Shown here piece after piece: positions 5,466 to 12,812 of a stretch of DNA of 14,158 nucleotides; position 1 is the stretch's first letter; each line of letters starts with the position of its first letter. The notes beneath the pieces were generated by a model. It did not search any database. It worked only from the letters and a program-made list of their open reading frames with translations, and was not told the DNA's origin. Both the position numbers and the translations under genes were made by a program. Source of the DNA: an uncultured Phaeodactylibacter sp. (GTDB lineage Bacteria > Bacteroidota > Bacteroidia > Chitinophagales > Saprospiraceae); contig CAJXXJ010000030.1 in the NCBI GenBank assembly GCA_913062745.1, positions 1 through 14,158 on the forward strand, read 5' to 3'.

Positions 5466-7130
5466 ATGTCAAAAAGAAGCGGCTGGTATTTTTCATTAGT
5501 ACTGTGCTTAGCAGGATATTTTACCGCTATAGTGCCGTCAGAAGCTGCAAGCACGCGGTTTCGCTGCATGTGGCGGGATGACCCGGCTACAACTATGGTC
5601 ATAGGCTGGGAGCAGGCCTCAGGCGACAATCCCGTGCTATACTTTGATATCATCGACTTTGGAACGCAGGCAGCAGCCTACCGCAATCAAAAGCGGCCGG
5701 ACCGCATCACCTATTCCAAAGGGATGAATAACCATTTTGTACGCCTCAGCGGCCTGGAGCCGAACACGGTGTACTATTTTGTCATCAAAGACAGCGATCA
5801 TACCAGTCAGCGCATGTCCTTCAAAACGGCGCCTGACGACCCCAACGTCCGCTTGTCCATCGTAGCCGGCGGAGACTCGCGCAACAACCGGGATATCCGG
5901 CGCAACGCGAACAGCCTGGTCAGCAAGCTACGGCCCCACTTTGTGGTTTTTGCCGGTGATATGACCGGCGGCGACACTAACGAAAACTGGCGGGACTGGT
6001 TTGACGACTGGCAGTACACTATCGGCAGCGATGGCCGTTTGTTTCCTATAGTTCCGGCGCGCGGCAACCACGAGCGGGAGAATGGCTCCATCACCGAGCT
6101 GTTTGACGTACCAGGCAGCGATGTGTACTACGCGCTGACCTTTGGCGGCAACCTGCTGCGCCTGTATACGCTCAACTCCCTTATCTCGCCCAGCGGTAAG
6201 CAGCGCATCTGGCTGGAGGGAGACCTTAAGGCTAATGAGCGGGTTACCTGGAAGATGGCACAGTACCATCAGGGCATGCGCCCGCACACCAGCCGAAAGG
6301 CTTCCCGTGACGACCTATACTCCAACTGGGCCAACCTCTTCTACGACCATCGGGTAAACCTGGTCGTCGAGTCTGATGCCCACGTAGTTAAAACGACTTA
6401 CCCGCTCCGCCCGCAACGGGATGGCGAAGATGGTTTCGTGCGCGATAACGAGCGCGGCACCGTATACATCGGCGAAGGCTGCTGGGGCGCCCCCCTGCGC
6501 GATAACGACCGCAGCCGTAGTTGGACCCGGGCAAGCGGTAGCTTCAATCAGTTCAAGTGGATTTTTATAGACCAGCAGCGAATAGAAGTCCGGACGATCA
6601 AGACAGACCGGGTGCATACAGTAGCTGAAGTAAGCCATGACGATATTTTCAACCCGCCCAAAGGCATCGTAATCTGGAACCCGCCCACCGGCGATGTGCT
6701 TACCATTGACAACCCGCGCTATCAGCCACCGGCTTTTGCAGAAGCACGCCCGCCCGCACAAGCTCCGCAGCGGGAGCAGCCACAGAGCCGTATGACCAGG
6801 CCGCAGCCTGCCGGCAAGCCCGCTGCTGCCAATGACGGCTCCAACCCGGACGACCCAAATGACTGGTCCGGCTTCCCTAAAGTGCAGCCTGATGCACAGG
6901 GGACGGTGCGCATTAAGTACATTTTGCCTAACCCTGGTACCGTCTCCATCAAGCTGATCAAGAAACTGTCCGATGGCAACCTCAAGCTGGTCACAAATCC
7001 GGAATTGCCTTCGGAACCAGCCGGCGAAGCGATCAAGAGCCTTGATCTGAGCGGCATTTCGAGGGGCGAATACCTCATCGTGGTCATGGGCAACGGGAAA
7101 CTGGTCAAGCGTTTTCGGGTGGTCAAATGA
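5466..7130 (+). CDS. Secreted purple-acid-phosphatase-like metallophosphoesterase with T9SS-like C-terminal domain (554 aa)
   Basis: Residues 1-27 form a signal peptide ending S-E-A. A fibronectin-like domain typical of purple acid phosphatases follows (about 30-122). The calcineurin-like metallophosphoesterase domain (about 128-380) shows GGDSR (135-139), GDMTGGD (164-170), GNHE (200-203) and QYH (266-268). The fifth metal motif, normally GHxH, is SDAH (303-306), so one histidine ligand is aspartate. A proline/glutamine-rich linker (about 419-475) leads to a C-terminal domain (about 478-554) ending in a G-E-Y-L-I-V-V strand and K-R-F-R-V-V-K, which resembles the type IX secretion sorting domain. 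The protein is therefore probably exported, crosses the outer membrane by T9SS and is anchored or released outside, where it would hydrolyse phosphate esters. The substrate is unknown. The ATG gives a complete signal peptide. Confidence 0.88.
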   Translation: MSKRSGWYFSLVLCLAGYFTAIVPSEAASTRFRCMWRDDPATTMVIGWEQASGDNPVLYFDIIDFGTQAAAYRNQKRPDRITYSKGMNNHFVRLSGLEPNTVYYFVIKDSDHTSQRMSFKTAPDDPNVRLSIVAGGDSRNNRDIRRNANSLVSKLRPHFVVFAGDMTGGDTNENWRDWFDDWQYTIGSDGRLFPIVPARGNHERENGSITELFDVPGSDVYYALTFGGNLLRLYTLNSLISPSGKQRIWLEGDLKANERVTWKMAQYHQGMRPHTSRKASRDDLYSNWANLFYDHRVNLVVESDAHVVKTTYPLRPQRDGEDGFVRDNERGTVYIGEGCWGAPLRDNDRSRSWTRASGSFNQFKWIFIDQQRIEVRTIKTDRVHTVAEVSHDDIFNPPKGIVIWNPPTGDVLTIDNPRYQPPAFAEARPPAQAPQREQPQSRMTRPQPAGKPAAANDGSNPDDPNDWSGFPKVQPDAQGTVRIKYILPNPGTVSIKLIKKLSDGNLKLVTNPELPSEPAGEAIKSLDLSGISRGEYLIVVMGNGKLVKRFRVVK

Positions 7131-7140
7131 TGAAGTTTTG

Positions 7141-7148
7141 TAGCTTTG
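7141..7148 (+). promoter_or_regulatory. Promoter -7 box for polyprenyl synthase
   Basis: TAGCTTTG matches TAnnTTTG perfectly and lies 19 bases before the ATG at 7168, so the leader would be very short. It sits only ten bases after the phosphoesterase stop codon. I see no clear -33 TTTG at the right spacing, so readthrough from upstream may also contribute. Confidence 0.5.
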
Positions 7149-7167
7149 GGCAGCAAAACGCATCAGC

Positions 7168-8142
7168 ATGGCAAAGTCTCTTGATTCCATCAAGCAGCCC
7201 ATTGACGAAGAACTGAAAATATTTGAATCCCACTTCCGGGAGGCCATGCGCAGCCCTGTCTCTTTGTTGGATAAAATTACCTACTACATCGTGCGGCGCA
7301 AAGGGAAGCAGGTGCGCCCTATGTTCGTCTTCCTGACGGCTAAGCTCTGTGGAGAAGTGAAAGAGCCCACCTATTCGGCTGCCTCATTGGTAGAGTTGCT
7401 GCATACGGCTACCCTGGTGCACGATGATGTGGTGGACGATTCCTTCGAGCGGCGCGGATTCTTTTCTATCAACGCGCTTTGGAAAAACAAAATAGCCGTA
7501 CTGGTCGGAGATTACCTGTTCTCACAGGGCATGCTGCTGGCGCTGCGCAACAAAGAATACCGGCTGCTGGAGATCGTTTCCGATGCGGTAAAAGCGATGA
7601 GCGAAGGCGAGCTGCTGCAGATTGAAAAAGCCCGCCGCCTGGATATAGAAGAAAGCATCTACTACGATATCATCCGGCAAAAAACGGCTTCTTTGATTGC
7701 TTCAGCCTGTAGTGCCGGTGCAGCCTCTGCGACCAAGGATGAAGAGACGATAGAACGCATGCGCCTGTTCGGCGAAAAAATCGGCATTGCTTTCCAGATA
7801 CGCGATGACTTGTTTGACTTCGGAAGCAGTGACGTCGGCAAACCGCTGGGCATCGATATCAAGGAAAAGAAGATGACGCTGCCGCTGATTTATGCCCTGA
7901 AGCAGACAGATGCCAAGACCCGCCGCCGGATTATTACCACCATTAAAAAGGATAGCGAAAAGCCGGAAAAAGTGCGTGAAGTCGTCAATTTTGTGCGTGG
8001 CAGCGGCGGGCTGGAATACGCCCGGGAAGCAATGCTGCGCTTTCGGACAGAAGCCTTTGAACTGCTCGAAGTATTTGACCACTCTCCGGCACGGAAATCA
8101 TTGGAAGACCTGGTGATGTTTGTGACGGAGCGGGAAAAGTAA
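7168..8142 (+). CDS. Polyprenyl diphosphate synthase, long-chain type (324 aa)
   Basis: This is an all-trans prenyltransferase that adds isopentenyl diphosphate units to an allylic primer. GKQVRP (46-51) binds isopentenyl diphosphate. The first aspartate-rich motif is DDVVD (86-90) and the second is DDLFD (213-217); both bind Mg-diphosphate. The residue five positions before the first motif is a small alanine (A81) rather than a bulky aromatic, which in this family allows long products (roughly C35 and above). In Bacteroidota this usually supplies the menaquinone side chain, so the protein is probably equivalent to IspB/heptaprenyl or octaprenyl synthase. That assignment is inference. The protein is cytoplasmic, peripherally membrane-associated, and of standard length. 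Confidence 0.95.
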   Translation: MAKSLDSIKQPIDEELKIFESHFREAMRSPVSLLDKITYYIVRRKGKQVRPMFVFLTAKLCGEVKEPTYSAASLVELLHTATLVHDDVVDDSFERRGFFSINALWKNKIAVLVGDYLFSQGMLLALRNKEYRLLEIVSDAVKAMSEGELLQIEKARRLDIEESIYYDIIRQKTASLIASACSAGAASATKDEETIERMRLFGEKIGIAFQIRDDLFDFGSSDVGKPLGIDIKEKKMTLPLIYALKQTDAKTRRRIITTIKKDSEKPEKVREVVNFVRGSGGLEYAREAMLRFRTEAFELLEVFDHSPARKSLEDLVMFVTEREK

Positions 8143-8175
8143 AAGAGCAGCAAGGCCGAAACTGCAGCGGCTCTG

Positions 8176-8183
8176 TCGATTTG
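8176..8183 (+). promoter_or_regulatory. Possible -7 box of the response regulator gene
   Basis: TCGATTTG differs from TAnnTTTG at one position and lies 29 bases before the ATG at 8213. It is the best candidate in the 70-bp gap after the prenyl synthase gene. No clear -33 element was found, so this is weak. Confidence 0.25.
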
Positions 8184-8212
8184 ATCAGGTTAATGACAGC
8201 ATTAGTAATTGT

Positions 8213-8917
8213 ATGAATCCACTGCGTGTACTGGTTGTAGAGGACGAAGTCCTGATAGCAGGAACCATTGAACGATATTTGCGCAAGCGAGGCTATGAGC
8301 CTGTCGCCCACGCTATTTCGTATGAGGAAGCCATTGAATTGTATGAGCTGCATAAGCCTGACCTTTGTCTGATTGACATCCGGCTTAGCGGCGAGAAAAC
8401 CGGGATCGATTTTGCCCGCTTCCTGCGTTCCCAGCCTTATGAGGTCCTGTTTATTTTTCTTACCTCCCAACTGGACCGTGCTCATCTGGAGGCGGCCAAA
8501 GAAACGCTGCCGGCGGGATACCTTTCCAAGCCGGTTCAGCAGAACAGCCTGTTCACTACTATTGAGATTGCTGTAAGTAATTTCAAGGCGCAGTCGGCTG
8601 AAAAGGAGATGGTCCGGCTTTACAACGGGCGGCAATACTATCAGGTGCCGGTGGAGGATATTCTTTATCTGCGGGCGGACCATAATTACGTGCACATTGA
8701 GTTGACGAACAACAAGACGGTGCTTCAGCGGTCCTCTTTGCGGGAGGCGCTGGAGAAGCTGCCCGATGATACTTTTGTGCAAACCCACCGCAGCTACGCA
8801 GTCAATCTTTCCAAGATAAGCCACTGGGATAACGAAAACCTGTACGTGCAGGACGATGCCATCCCGATCAGCCGGGGCCGCAGGAAGGATATACTGCAGC
8901 TGCTTAAGCAGGGCTAA
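8213..8917 (+). CDS. LytTR-family response regulator (234 aa)
   Basis: This is a two-component response regulator that binds DNA. The receiver domain spans residues 5-123: acidic pocket E10/D11, phosphoacceptor D55 in LCLIDIRLSG, switch threonine T84 and conserved lysine K106 followed by proline. The LytTR DNA-binding domain spans about 133-231, with the typical ILYLRADHNYVHIEL strand (150-164), FVQTHRSYAVNL (188-199) and the ISRGRRKDILQLL end (219-231). Regulators of this type usually work with a histidine kinase in the same neighbourhood. The TPR-HisKA_2 kinase at 10599-12452 is the obvious candidate partner, although an opposite-strand gene lies between them. The coding region ends seven bases before the stop codon of the convergent 484-aa gene, so the transcripts probably overlap. 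Confidence 0.95.
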   Translation: MNPLRVLVVEDEVLIAGTIERYLRKRGYEPVAHAISYEEAIELYELHKPDLCLIDIRLSGEKTGIDFARFLRSQPYEVLFIFLTSQLDRAHLEAAKETLPAGYLSKPVQQNSLFTTIEIAVSNFKAQSAEKEMVRLYNGRQYYQVPVEDILYLRADHNYVHIELTNNKTVLQRSSLREALEKLPDDTFVQTHRSYAVNLSKISHWDNENLYVQDDAIPISRGRRKDILQLLKQG

Positions 8918-8924
8918 GGGCGGC

Positions 8925-10379
8925 CTATTCTGTTTCTGCAAGCTCCAGCAATTGCCTTTGCTTTTGTTTAAGCCACTCCGGTGCCTGAATGTCTTTTACA
9001 TCCTCGAACAGGGATTGGAGGCGGTGACGGTCTAGTGGGGGTTCCTGCCAGAGGAGTGCCATTTGCCGGCATTTCTGCACAAAGCGGGTCGCCGTTTGGA
9101 GATAAGCGCGGGAATAGTAGCGGTTACGGTTGAGCCATTTTTCGAAGGTAGAGAGGTAATTGTAGAGGTAGTTGTCGTAGCTCTGGTCTTCCAAAAACAG
9201 CTCGAAGTAGGCCTGTGTATGGAGTAGCCGGGATACCAATTTGAGCTGTGGGTGCTCTATGTCCCGTTCCCCCAAAATTCGCGTGCAGGCCTCCGGGTCT
9301 TTTTTGTAAAAGGCCATATGCGCCCGGGCCCACCGCAGGCAGTCCTCCCTGATTTCTTCTTCCAGCCGGTCGGCATATCTGCCGATGAACTGCTTGGTAA
9401 ATGCAAATTGTTCACTGGTATTGGCCGCTACGATGATGTTGGTGAAGGTGGCGTAGCTAAGCCTCCCTTCCGGCAGCAGGGTTTCGTGGTGCAGTCCGAT
9501 TTTGTAGAGCGGCAACAGGCTGGAAATAGCCAGCTGGCCCTGCCGGACAAGCCGCGTGGTGTCGTTGAGCAGTAAAAACAGCTGTATGCGCTGCTCCTTC
9601 TCTTCGAGGCGGCTAAAGCAGCGCAAAAACGCTTTGGAAAGCTGCCCGTACTCGTCCAGATTTACAGGGGCAGAAGCCATAAAGCGTAGCCGGTAAAGCG
9701 TAATGGAAGGGTGTTCTATCTTTTCGCTCAGGGCGAGCCATATTTTCAGCTCCCGGTCGTAGCGCTGCTCCGGGCTCTTCAGGATGTTGCTCCGGCTGAT
9801 CTTTTCAGCCAGGATAGCGCCCTTTTCCAGACAATAGACCAGGTCTAACTGATTGCTCATGTCGTAGATGGCAGTATTGCCTGCTGCCGACCGGTAAACC
9901 GGAGAAGGGTGGTGGTAAAGGTCGCGTTGCAGCCGGTAGGCAAGAAGTTCTTCTTCCCAGCTCAGATGGTCCGTTTGTTGGAGTTGATCCTTCTCTTTTA
10001 TGGCCTCTTTGAAGTACCATTTATCGATCTCCCGCTGTCGGAGTTGCGTAAGCCATGCCTCCTGTTTCCAGTGTGAATCCTGCTGAAAATATTGAAACGA
10101 AAGGAACTCCCGCGCAGCCAGGAAGCCTTCTGACAGCAGGTTGTTGATCCAGCGGTTGCTAAACTTGCCCTTAGGGACTACCTCGCGAAAAAGCTGTTCT
10201 TTACTAAAATCGGAGTCGCTGAAGCCCGGATAATGCCGGCGGATCTGCCGCAGCAGTTTGCGCAGGTGTTTATTGCTGGTGTGAAAAGGAGTGCTCAGCC
10301 ACGCTTCAAAAAGGTCCAGTTCTGCAGGCTTGAATGTCCGGATCAATGTCACAAACTTAGAAGAAAATGGTGAATTCAT
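8925..10379 (-). CDS. Uncharacterised helical protein (484 aa)
   Basis: I do not recognise a named family. The protein is predicted to be almost entirely alpha-helical, rich in leucine, arginine and aromatic residues, with no signal peptide and no membrane segment, so probably cytoplasmic. The N-terminus contains an F-E-A-W-L-S-T-P-F-H sequence (about 24-33), then a conserved-looking block through about residue 95 (KGKFSNRWINNLLSEGFLAAREFLSFQ region). The remainder resembles a loose helical-repeat scaffold, but I cannot define repeat units. From memory, similar N-terminal motifs occur in lineage-specific hypothetical proteins of Saprospiria; this is not verified. It is transcribed divergently from the sensor kinase and convergently with the response regulator, so a link to that signalling pair is possible but unproven. 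The ATG start at 10379 gives a compact N-terminus. Confidence 0.85.
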   Translation of the reverse strand: MNSPFSSKFVTLIRTFKPAELDLFEAWLSTPFHTSNKHLRKLLRQIRRHYPGFSDSDFSKEQLFREVVPKGKFSNRWINNLLSEGFLAAREFLSFQYFQQDSHWKQEAWLTQLRQREIDKWYFKEAIKEKDQLQQTDHLSWEEELLAYRLQRDLYHHPSPVYRSAAGNTAIYDMSNQLDLVYCLEKGAILAEKISRSNILKSPEQRYDRELKIWLALSEKIEHPSITLYRLRFMASAPVNLDEYGQLSKAFLRCFSRLEEKEQRIQLFLLLNDTTRLVRQGQLAISSLLPLYKIGLHHETLLPEGRLSYATFTNIIVAANTSEQFAFTKQFIGRYADRLEEEIREDCLRWARAHMAFYKKDPEACTRILGERDIEHPQLKLVSRLLHTQAYFELFLEDQSYDNYLYNYLSTFEKWLNRNRYYSRAYLQTATRFVQKCRQMALLWQEPPLDRHRLQSLFEDVKDIQAPEWLKQKQRQLLELAETE

Positions 10380-10381
10380 AC

Positions 10382-10472
10382 ATTGGTAATTAAAAACCTG
10401 AAAACTCAGATAAATATAGGTTTTAGTAGCGATTTAAGGGTTTAAATAGTGTGATTTATTATTGGTAATCAC
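10382..10472. repeat. ATTGGTAAT direct repeats and a 6-bp inverted repeat in the divergent control region
   Basis: ATTGGTAAT occurs at 10382-10390 and again at 10461-10469. The second copy lies partly within an inverted repeat, GTGATT (10451-10456) and AATCAC (10467-10472). The region between the 484-aa protein gene and the kinase is AT-rich and these are its clearest repeats. They could be operator sites shared by the two divergent genes. Confidence 0.35.
10411..10418 (-). promoter_or_regulatory. Possible -7 box for the 484-aa protein gene
   Basis: On the minus strand TATATTTA differs from TAnnTTTG at the last base and lies 31 bases upstream of the ATG at 10379, a normal distance. No -33 element is convincing in this AT-rich region. 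Confidence 0.25.
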
Positions 10473-10479
10473 TAGAAAA

Positions 10480-10487
10480 TGTCTTTG
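10480..10487 (+). promoter_or_regulatory. Possible -7 box of the sensor kinase gene
   Basis: TGTCTTTG differs from TAnnTTTG at one base, with TTG at 10462-10464 as a possible -33 element (15-base spacer, somewhat short). The transcript would have a leader of about 105 nt carrying the hairpin at 10527-10553. Confidence 0.3.
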
Positions 10488-10526
10488 CCTGGGGATGGAT
10501 AAAGGGTGATATTTATACAGTCTAAG

Positions 10527-10553
10527 GGGAATAAAAAGACAAGATTTATTCCC
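10527..10553 (+). promoter_or_regulatory. Perfect 9-bp inverted repeat upstream of the kinase
   Basis: GGGAATAAA (10527-10535) and TTTATTCCC (10545-10553) are exact reverse complements with a 9-nt spacer, ending 45 bases before the kinase ATG. It could be an operator palindrome or a leader hairpin. Confidence 0.4.
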
Positions 10554-10598
10554 GGCAGTGAATGTTCCTGCTTCAATTTCCAAGCTCAATGTTTAAAT

Positions 10599-12452
10599 AT
10601 GTCAAAGCTAAACCCTGGTTTTTGGCTAATTATAAGTCTGTTTTTTGGAGTGCCAAAGGGCCTGCCTGCGCAGGTTATGCATGAGGCCGCTATCCTCAAA
10701 GCTCAGTACGAGGAGGCGCTGGTGCATATGGATGCTTACCGCAATAAAAAGGCCATTGAGCTGTTGGAGCAGATTGCCAGGCAGCTTCAGGACCGGAAGG
10801 AGTTAAGTACTCCTTTCGGCTTGGAGGTGCGCTTACAATTGGTGCAAGCACTGGAAAAAGACTATCAGGACGAAGAGGCCATAGAAAAGCTATGGGCTTT
10901 GGTAGAAGACAGCAAAACCCATGAGAGCCGGGGCATATTCGTCCATGCTCATTTGACTTTGGCACGGCTGCACGAAAAACACCTAAGACCCGCATACTGC
11001 CTGCACAGCCTTCGGGCTGCGCAGCTTGCAGTAGGCCAGTATGATCTGCAGTCTGCCTATCCCCGTCTCGCGATTCGGCTGGCTTCCTATCACCGGATAT
11101 TCTCTCAACAGCGGGATTCCGCTATGTATTATGCACAGGAAGTCATCCGGACCGCGCCTTTGTACAATGAGTTCGAGCACGAAGCGGTGGGCTATATGCT
11201 GGTCGGGCTGCTGTCGCGTGATGAGGATTTCGAAATGGCAAATTCGCATTTTTCCAAAGCAGCTAAAACCTTCAAGTCATACGGAAATTTCCACGGGCTC
11301 GGCTTTATGTATGGCAATCTGGCCAGGCTCAACGATGCTTTCGGGAACCCAGAGCGCGCCCTGCTCTACTGTGATTCTTTCCTGATGGCTGCCCGCCGAG
11401 CGGTAAAAAACGGGCATGACTCTCTCGAAGTATTGCCGGCGGCCTGGAAAATCCGGGCGAATGTGCTGCAGCATCTGGGGCAGCATGACTCTGCGATGCA
11501 CTATCTGCGGCTGGCCCACGATGGAGAAATGCAGTTTCTTTCCCGGGAAAACCGCGATAAAGTTTTGGAAATACAAGCCCGTTATTAGGACGAGCAAAAG
11601 GCAAGGACGATAGAAAGCCAAGCTAATGCGCTGAGCTACGAGCGGACACAGCGCAACTGGGGAGTAGGGGCAGCTATCGCTTTTTTCCTGTTCACCCTGC
11701 TGTTGATTTACCTCTACTGGCAACTAAAGTCTGCCCACTACCGGATGCAGCAGCAGGCGGTCCTGATTAGTCAGGCCAATCATGATTTATCGCAATCTCT
11801 GGAGCAGCAGATTATGCTGCAGGGAGAAATCCACCACCGCGTCAAAAACAACCTGCAGGTCATCATCAGCCTGCTGGATTTGCAGCAGGATGATATCCAC
11901 GACCCCAAAGCCCTGCAGAGCCTGCAGTCCATGTCTAACCGCATATACAGTATGGCGGCGGTGCACGAAATCCTCTACTGCAAAGAAGGCGTGGAAACAA
12001 TCAGCTTGCTGGAATACACCCAAACCCTGTGTCGCCACTTCCGGCAAATTGCTCCGCCGGATCAGGAGATTATCTTTGATGTAGATATGGAAACCGAAGA
12101 GCTGGGCCTGGAAACGCTCATGCCACTGGGCATTATGATGAACGAACTACTGACCAACAGCCTCAAATACGCAGCTATCCCCGGGCTGCCGCTGGAGATC
12201 GAGATAAGCCTGAAAAGATGCGCAGACGGTTTTTGCCTGTTCTACCGGGACAACGGCCCGGGCTTCGCGCTGGGGGAGCTGGGCGAACGCGAGGGAGGGC
12301 TGGGCTCACACTTGCTGCATAGCATGTGCCGGCAACTAAGCGGGCAAATAAAAACCCACAACGACAAGGGGGCGGTTTACCGGATTTTCTTCCGGCAGAA
12401 GGGCCATCGCACGCACGCTTCCTCTGCCTCCGAGCCAGCCTATCGCAATTAA
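10599..12452 (+). pseudogene. TPR sensor histidine kinase (HisKA_2) interrupted by an in-frame TAG
   Basis: One reading frame runs from the ATG at 10599 to the TAA at 12450-12452, broken only by TAG at 11586-11588 (codon 330). Before it come a signal peptide (residues 1-25, ending L-P-A-Q) and a helical, TPR-like sensor region (about 27-325), probably periplasmic. After it the same frame continues with a coiled coil, a transmembrane segment (about 353-374), a signalling helix, the HisKA_2 motif EIHHRVKNNLQ (phosphoacceptor codon at 11835-11837), the N box MNELLTNSLKYA, G1 DNGPGF and a GGLG-containing G2. This is the standard layout for the family, where the segment at the stop normally reads A-(K/R)-Y-x-x-E-x-K without a break. 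The TAG could be a nonsense mutation, a sequencing error (AAG, CAG or GAG differ by one base) or a read-through site. The likely partner is the LytTR regulator at 8213-8917. Confidence 0.85.
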
Positions 12453-12539
12453 TATAGCAAGGCATCATTTTTTTACTCCTAAAAGAACTGGTAGGGCAGT
12501 GGGGGTAAAAGAAGCGCTTTTGGCCAAAGCAATGGCAGG

Positions 12540-12566
12540 ATTTTCGGGTGCAAACGGCCCGAAAAT
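12540..12566 (+). terminator. Terminator-like hairpin after the kinase gene
   Basis: ATTTTCGGG (12540-12548) and CCCGAAAAT (12558-12566) form a perfect 9-bp stem with a 9-nt loop, 88 bases after the kinase stop codon. The arms carry A/T runs at their base, so it could work in either direction, but no separate T-run follows. Confidence 0.45.
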
Positions 12567-12596
12567 TACCATTCAGCACATATTTCCTACCATTCA
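12567..12596 (+). repeat. TACCATTCA direct repeat, 21-bp period
   Basis: TACCATTCA occurs at 12567-12575 and 12588-12596, exactly 21 bp apart, about two helical turns. It lies just upstream of the promoter candidate at 12616-12646 and could be an activator site. Confidence 0.4.
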
Positions 12597-12615
12597 CCCC
12601 AAAGTAGCCGGAATA

Positions 12616-12646
12616 TTGGCATTTGCCAGGTACTGCCTTTATCTTG
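12616..12646 (+). promoter_or_regulatory. Orphan promoter candidate
   Basis: TTG at 12616-12618 and TATCTTG at 12640-12646 are separated by 21 bases and resemble a degenerate Bacteroidota -33/-7 pair. No protein gene follows on this strand before the terminator hairpin at 12748-12795. Confidence 0.3.
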
Positions 12647-12652
12647 TGTGTG

Positions 12653-12800
12653 TACTTACTAACAGGTTCTTTTAACACCTATATAACCACAAGGAACCAC
12701 AGCTTTTCCGGGACGAAAAGCTATTAAGATGAAATACGGGGAATTCAAAGAGCCCTGAGCGAGCCTTCACTTGTGAAACTCGATTCAGGGCTCTTCTTTA
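12653..12800 (+). ncRNA. Candidate small RNA, unrecognised
   Basis: Between the orphan promoter candidate and the strong terminator lies about 150 nt with no plausible protein gene. It contains a perfect hairpin, AGCTTTTC (12701-12708) and GAAAAGCT (12715-12722) with a 6-nt loop, and then the terminator. A nine-codon frame (ATG at 12729 to TGA at 12756-12758) runs into the terminator stem and could be a chance ORF or a tiny leader peptide. I do not recognise tmRNA, RNase P, SRP or 6S RNA. The call rests on structure and position only. Confidence 0.25.
12748..12800. terminator. Bidirectional terminator between kinase/sRNA region and GH3 gene
   Basis: AAGAGCCCTGA (12748-12758) and TCAGGGCTCTT (12785-12795) form a perfect 11-bp stem, and an inner CGAG/CTCG helix (12760-12763 with 12779-12782) extends it. 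TCTTTATTT follows on the plus strand. The hairpin is also 18 bases after the GH3 stop codon on the minus strand, so it probably ends transcripts from both sides. Confidence 0.65.
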
Positions 12801-12812
12801 TTTGCCCCGGCT

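Noticed and set aside
6315..7247. Minus-strand open frame (310 codons) across the phosphoesterase C-terminus
   Set aside because: It is antisense to coding sequence with clear domains and has no family character.
7985..8941. Minus-strand open frame (318 codons) across the response regulator
   Set aside because: It overlaps two well-supported genes on the other strand and shows no motifs.
10506..10598. GTG start for the kinase that adds 31 residues
   Set aside because: The added residues lack signal-peptide character, and the ATG at 10599 gives a clean signal peptide; the 9-bp palindrome lies in this stretch.
2072..12680. TTAACACCT shared by the 2072 and 12672 regions
   Set aside because: It is a 9-mer occurring in opposite orientations relative to the nearby transcripts and is likely chance.
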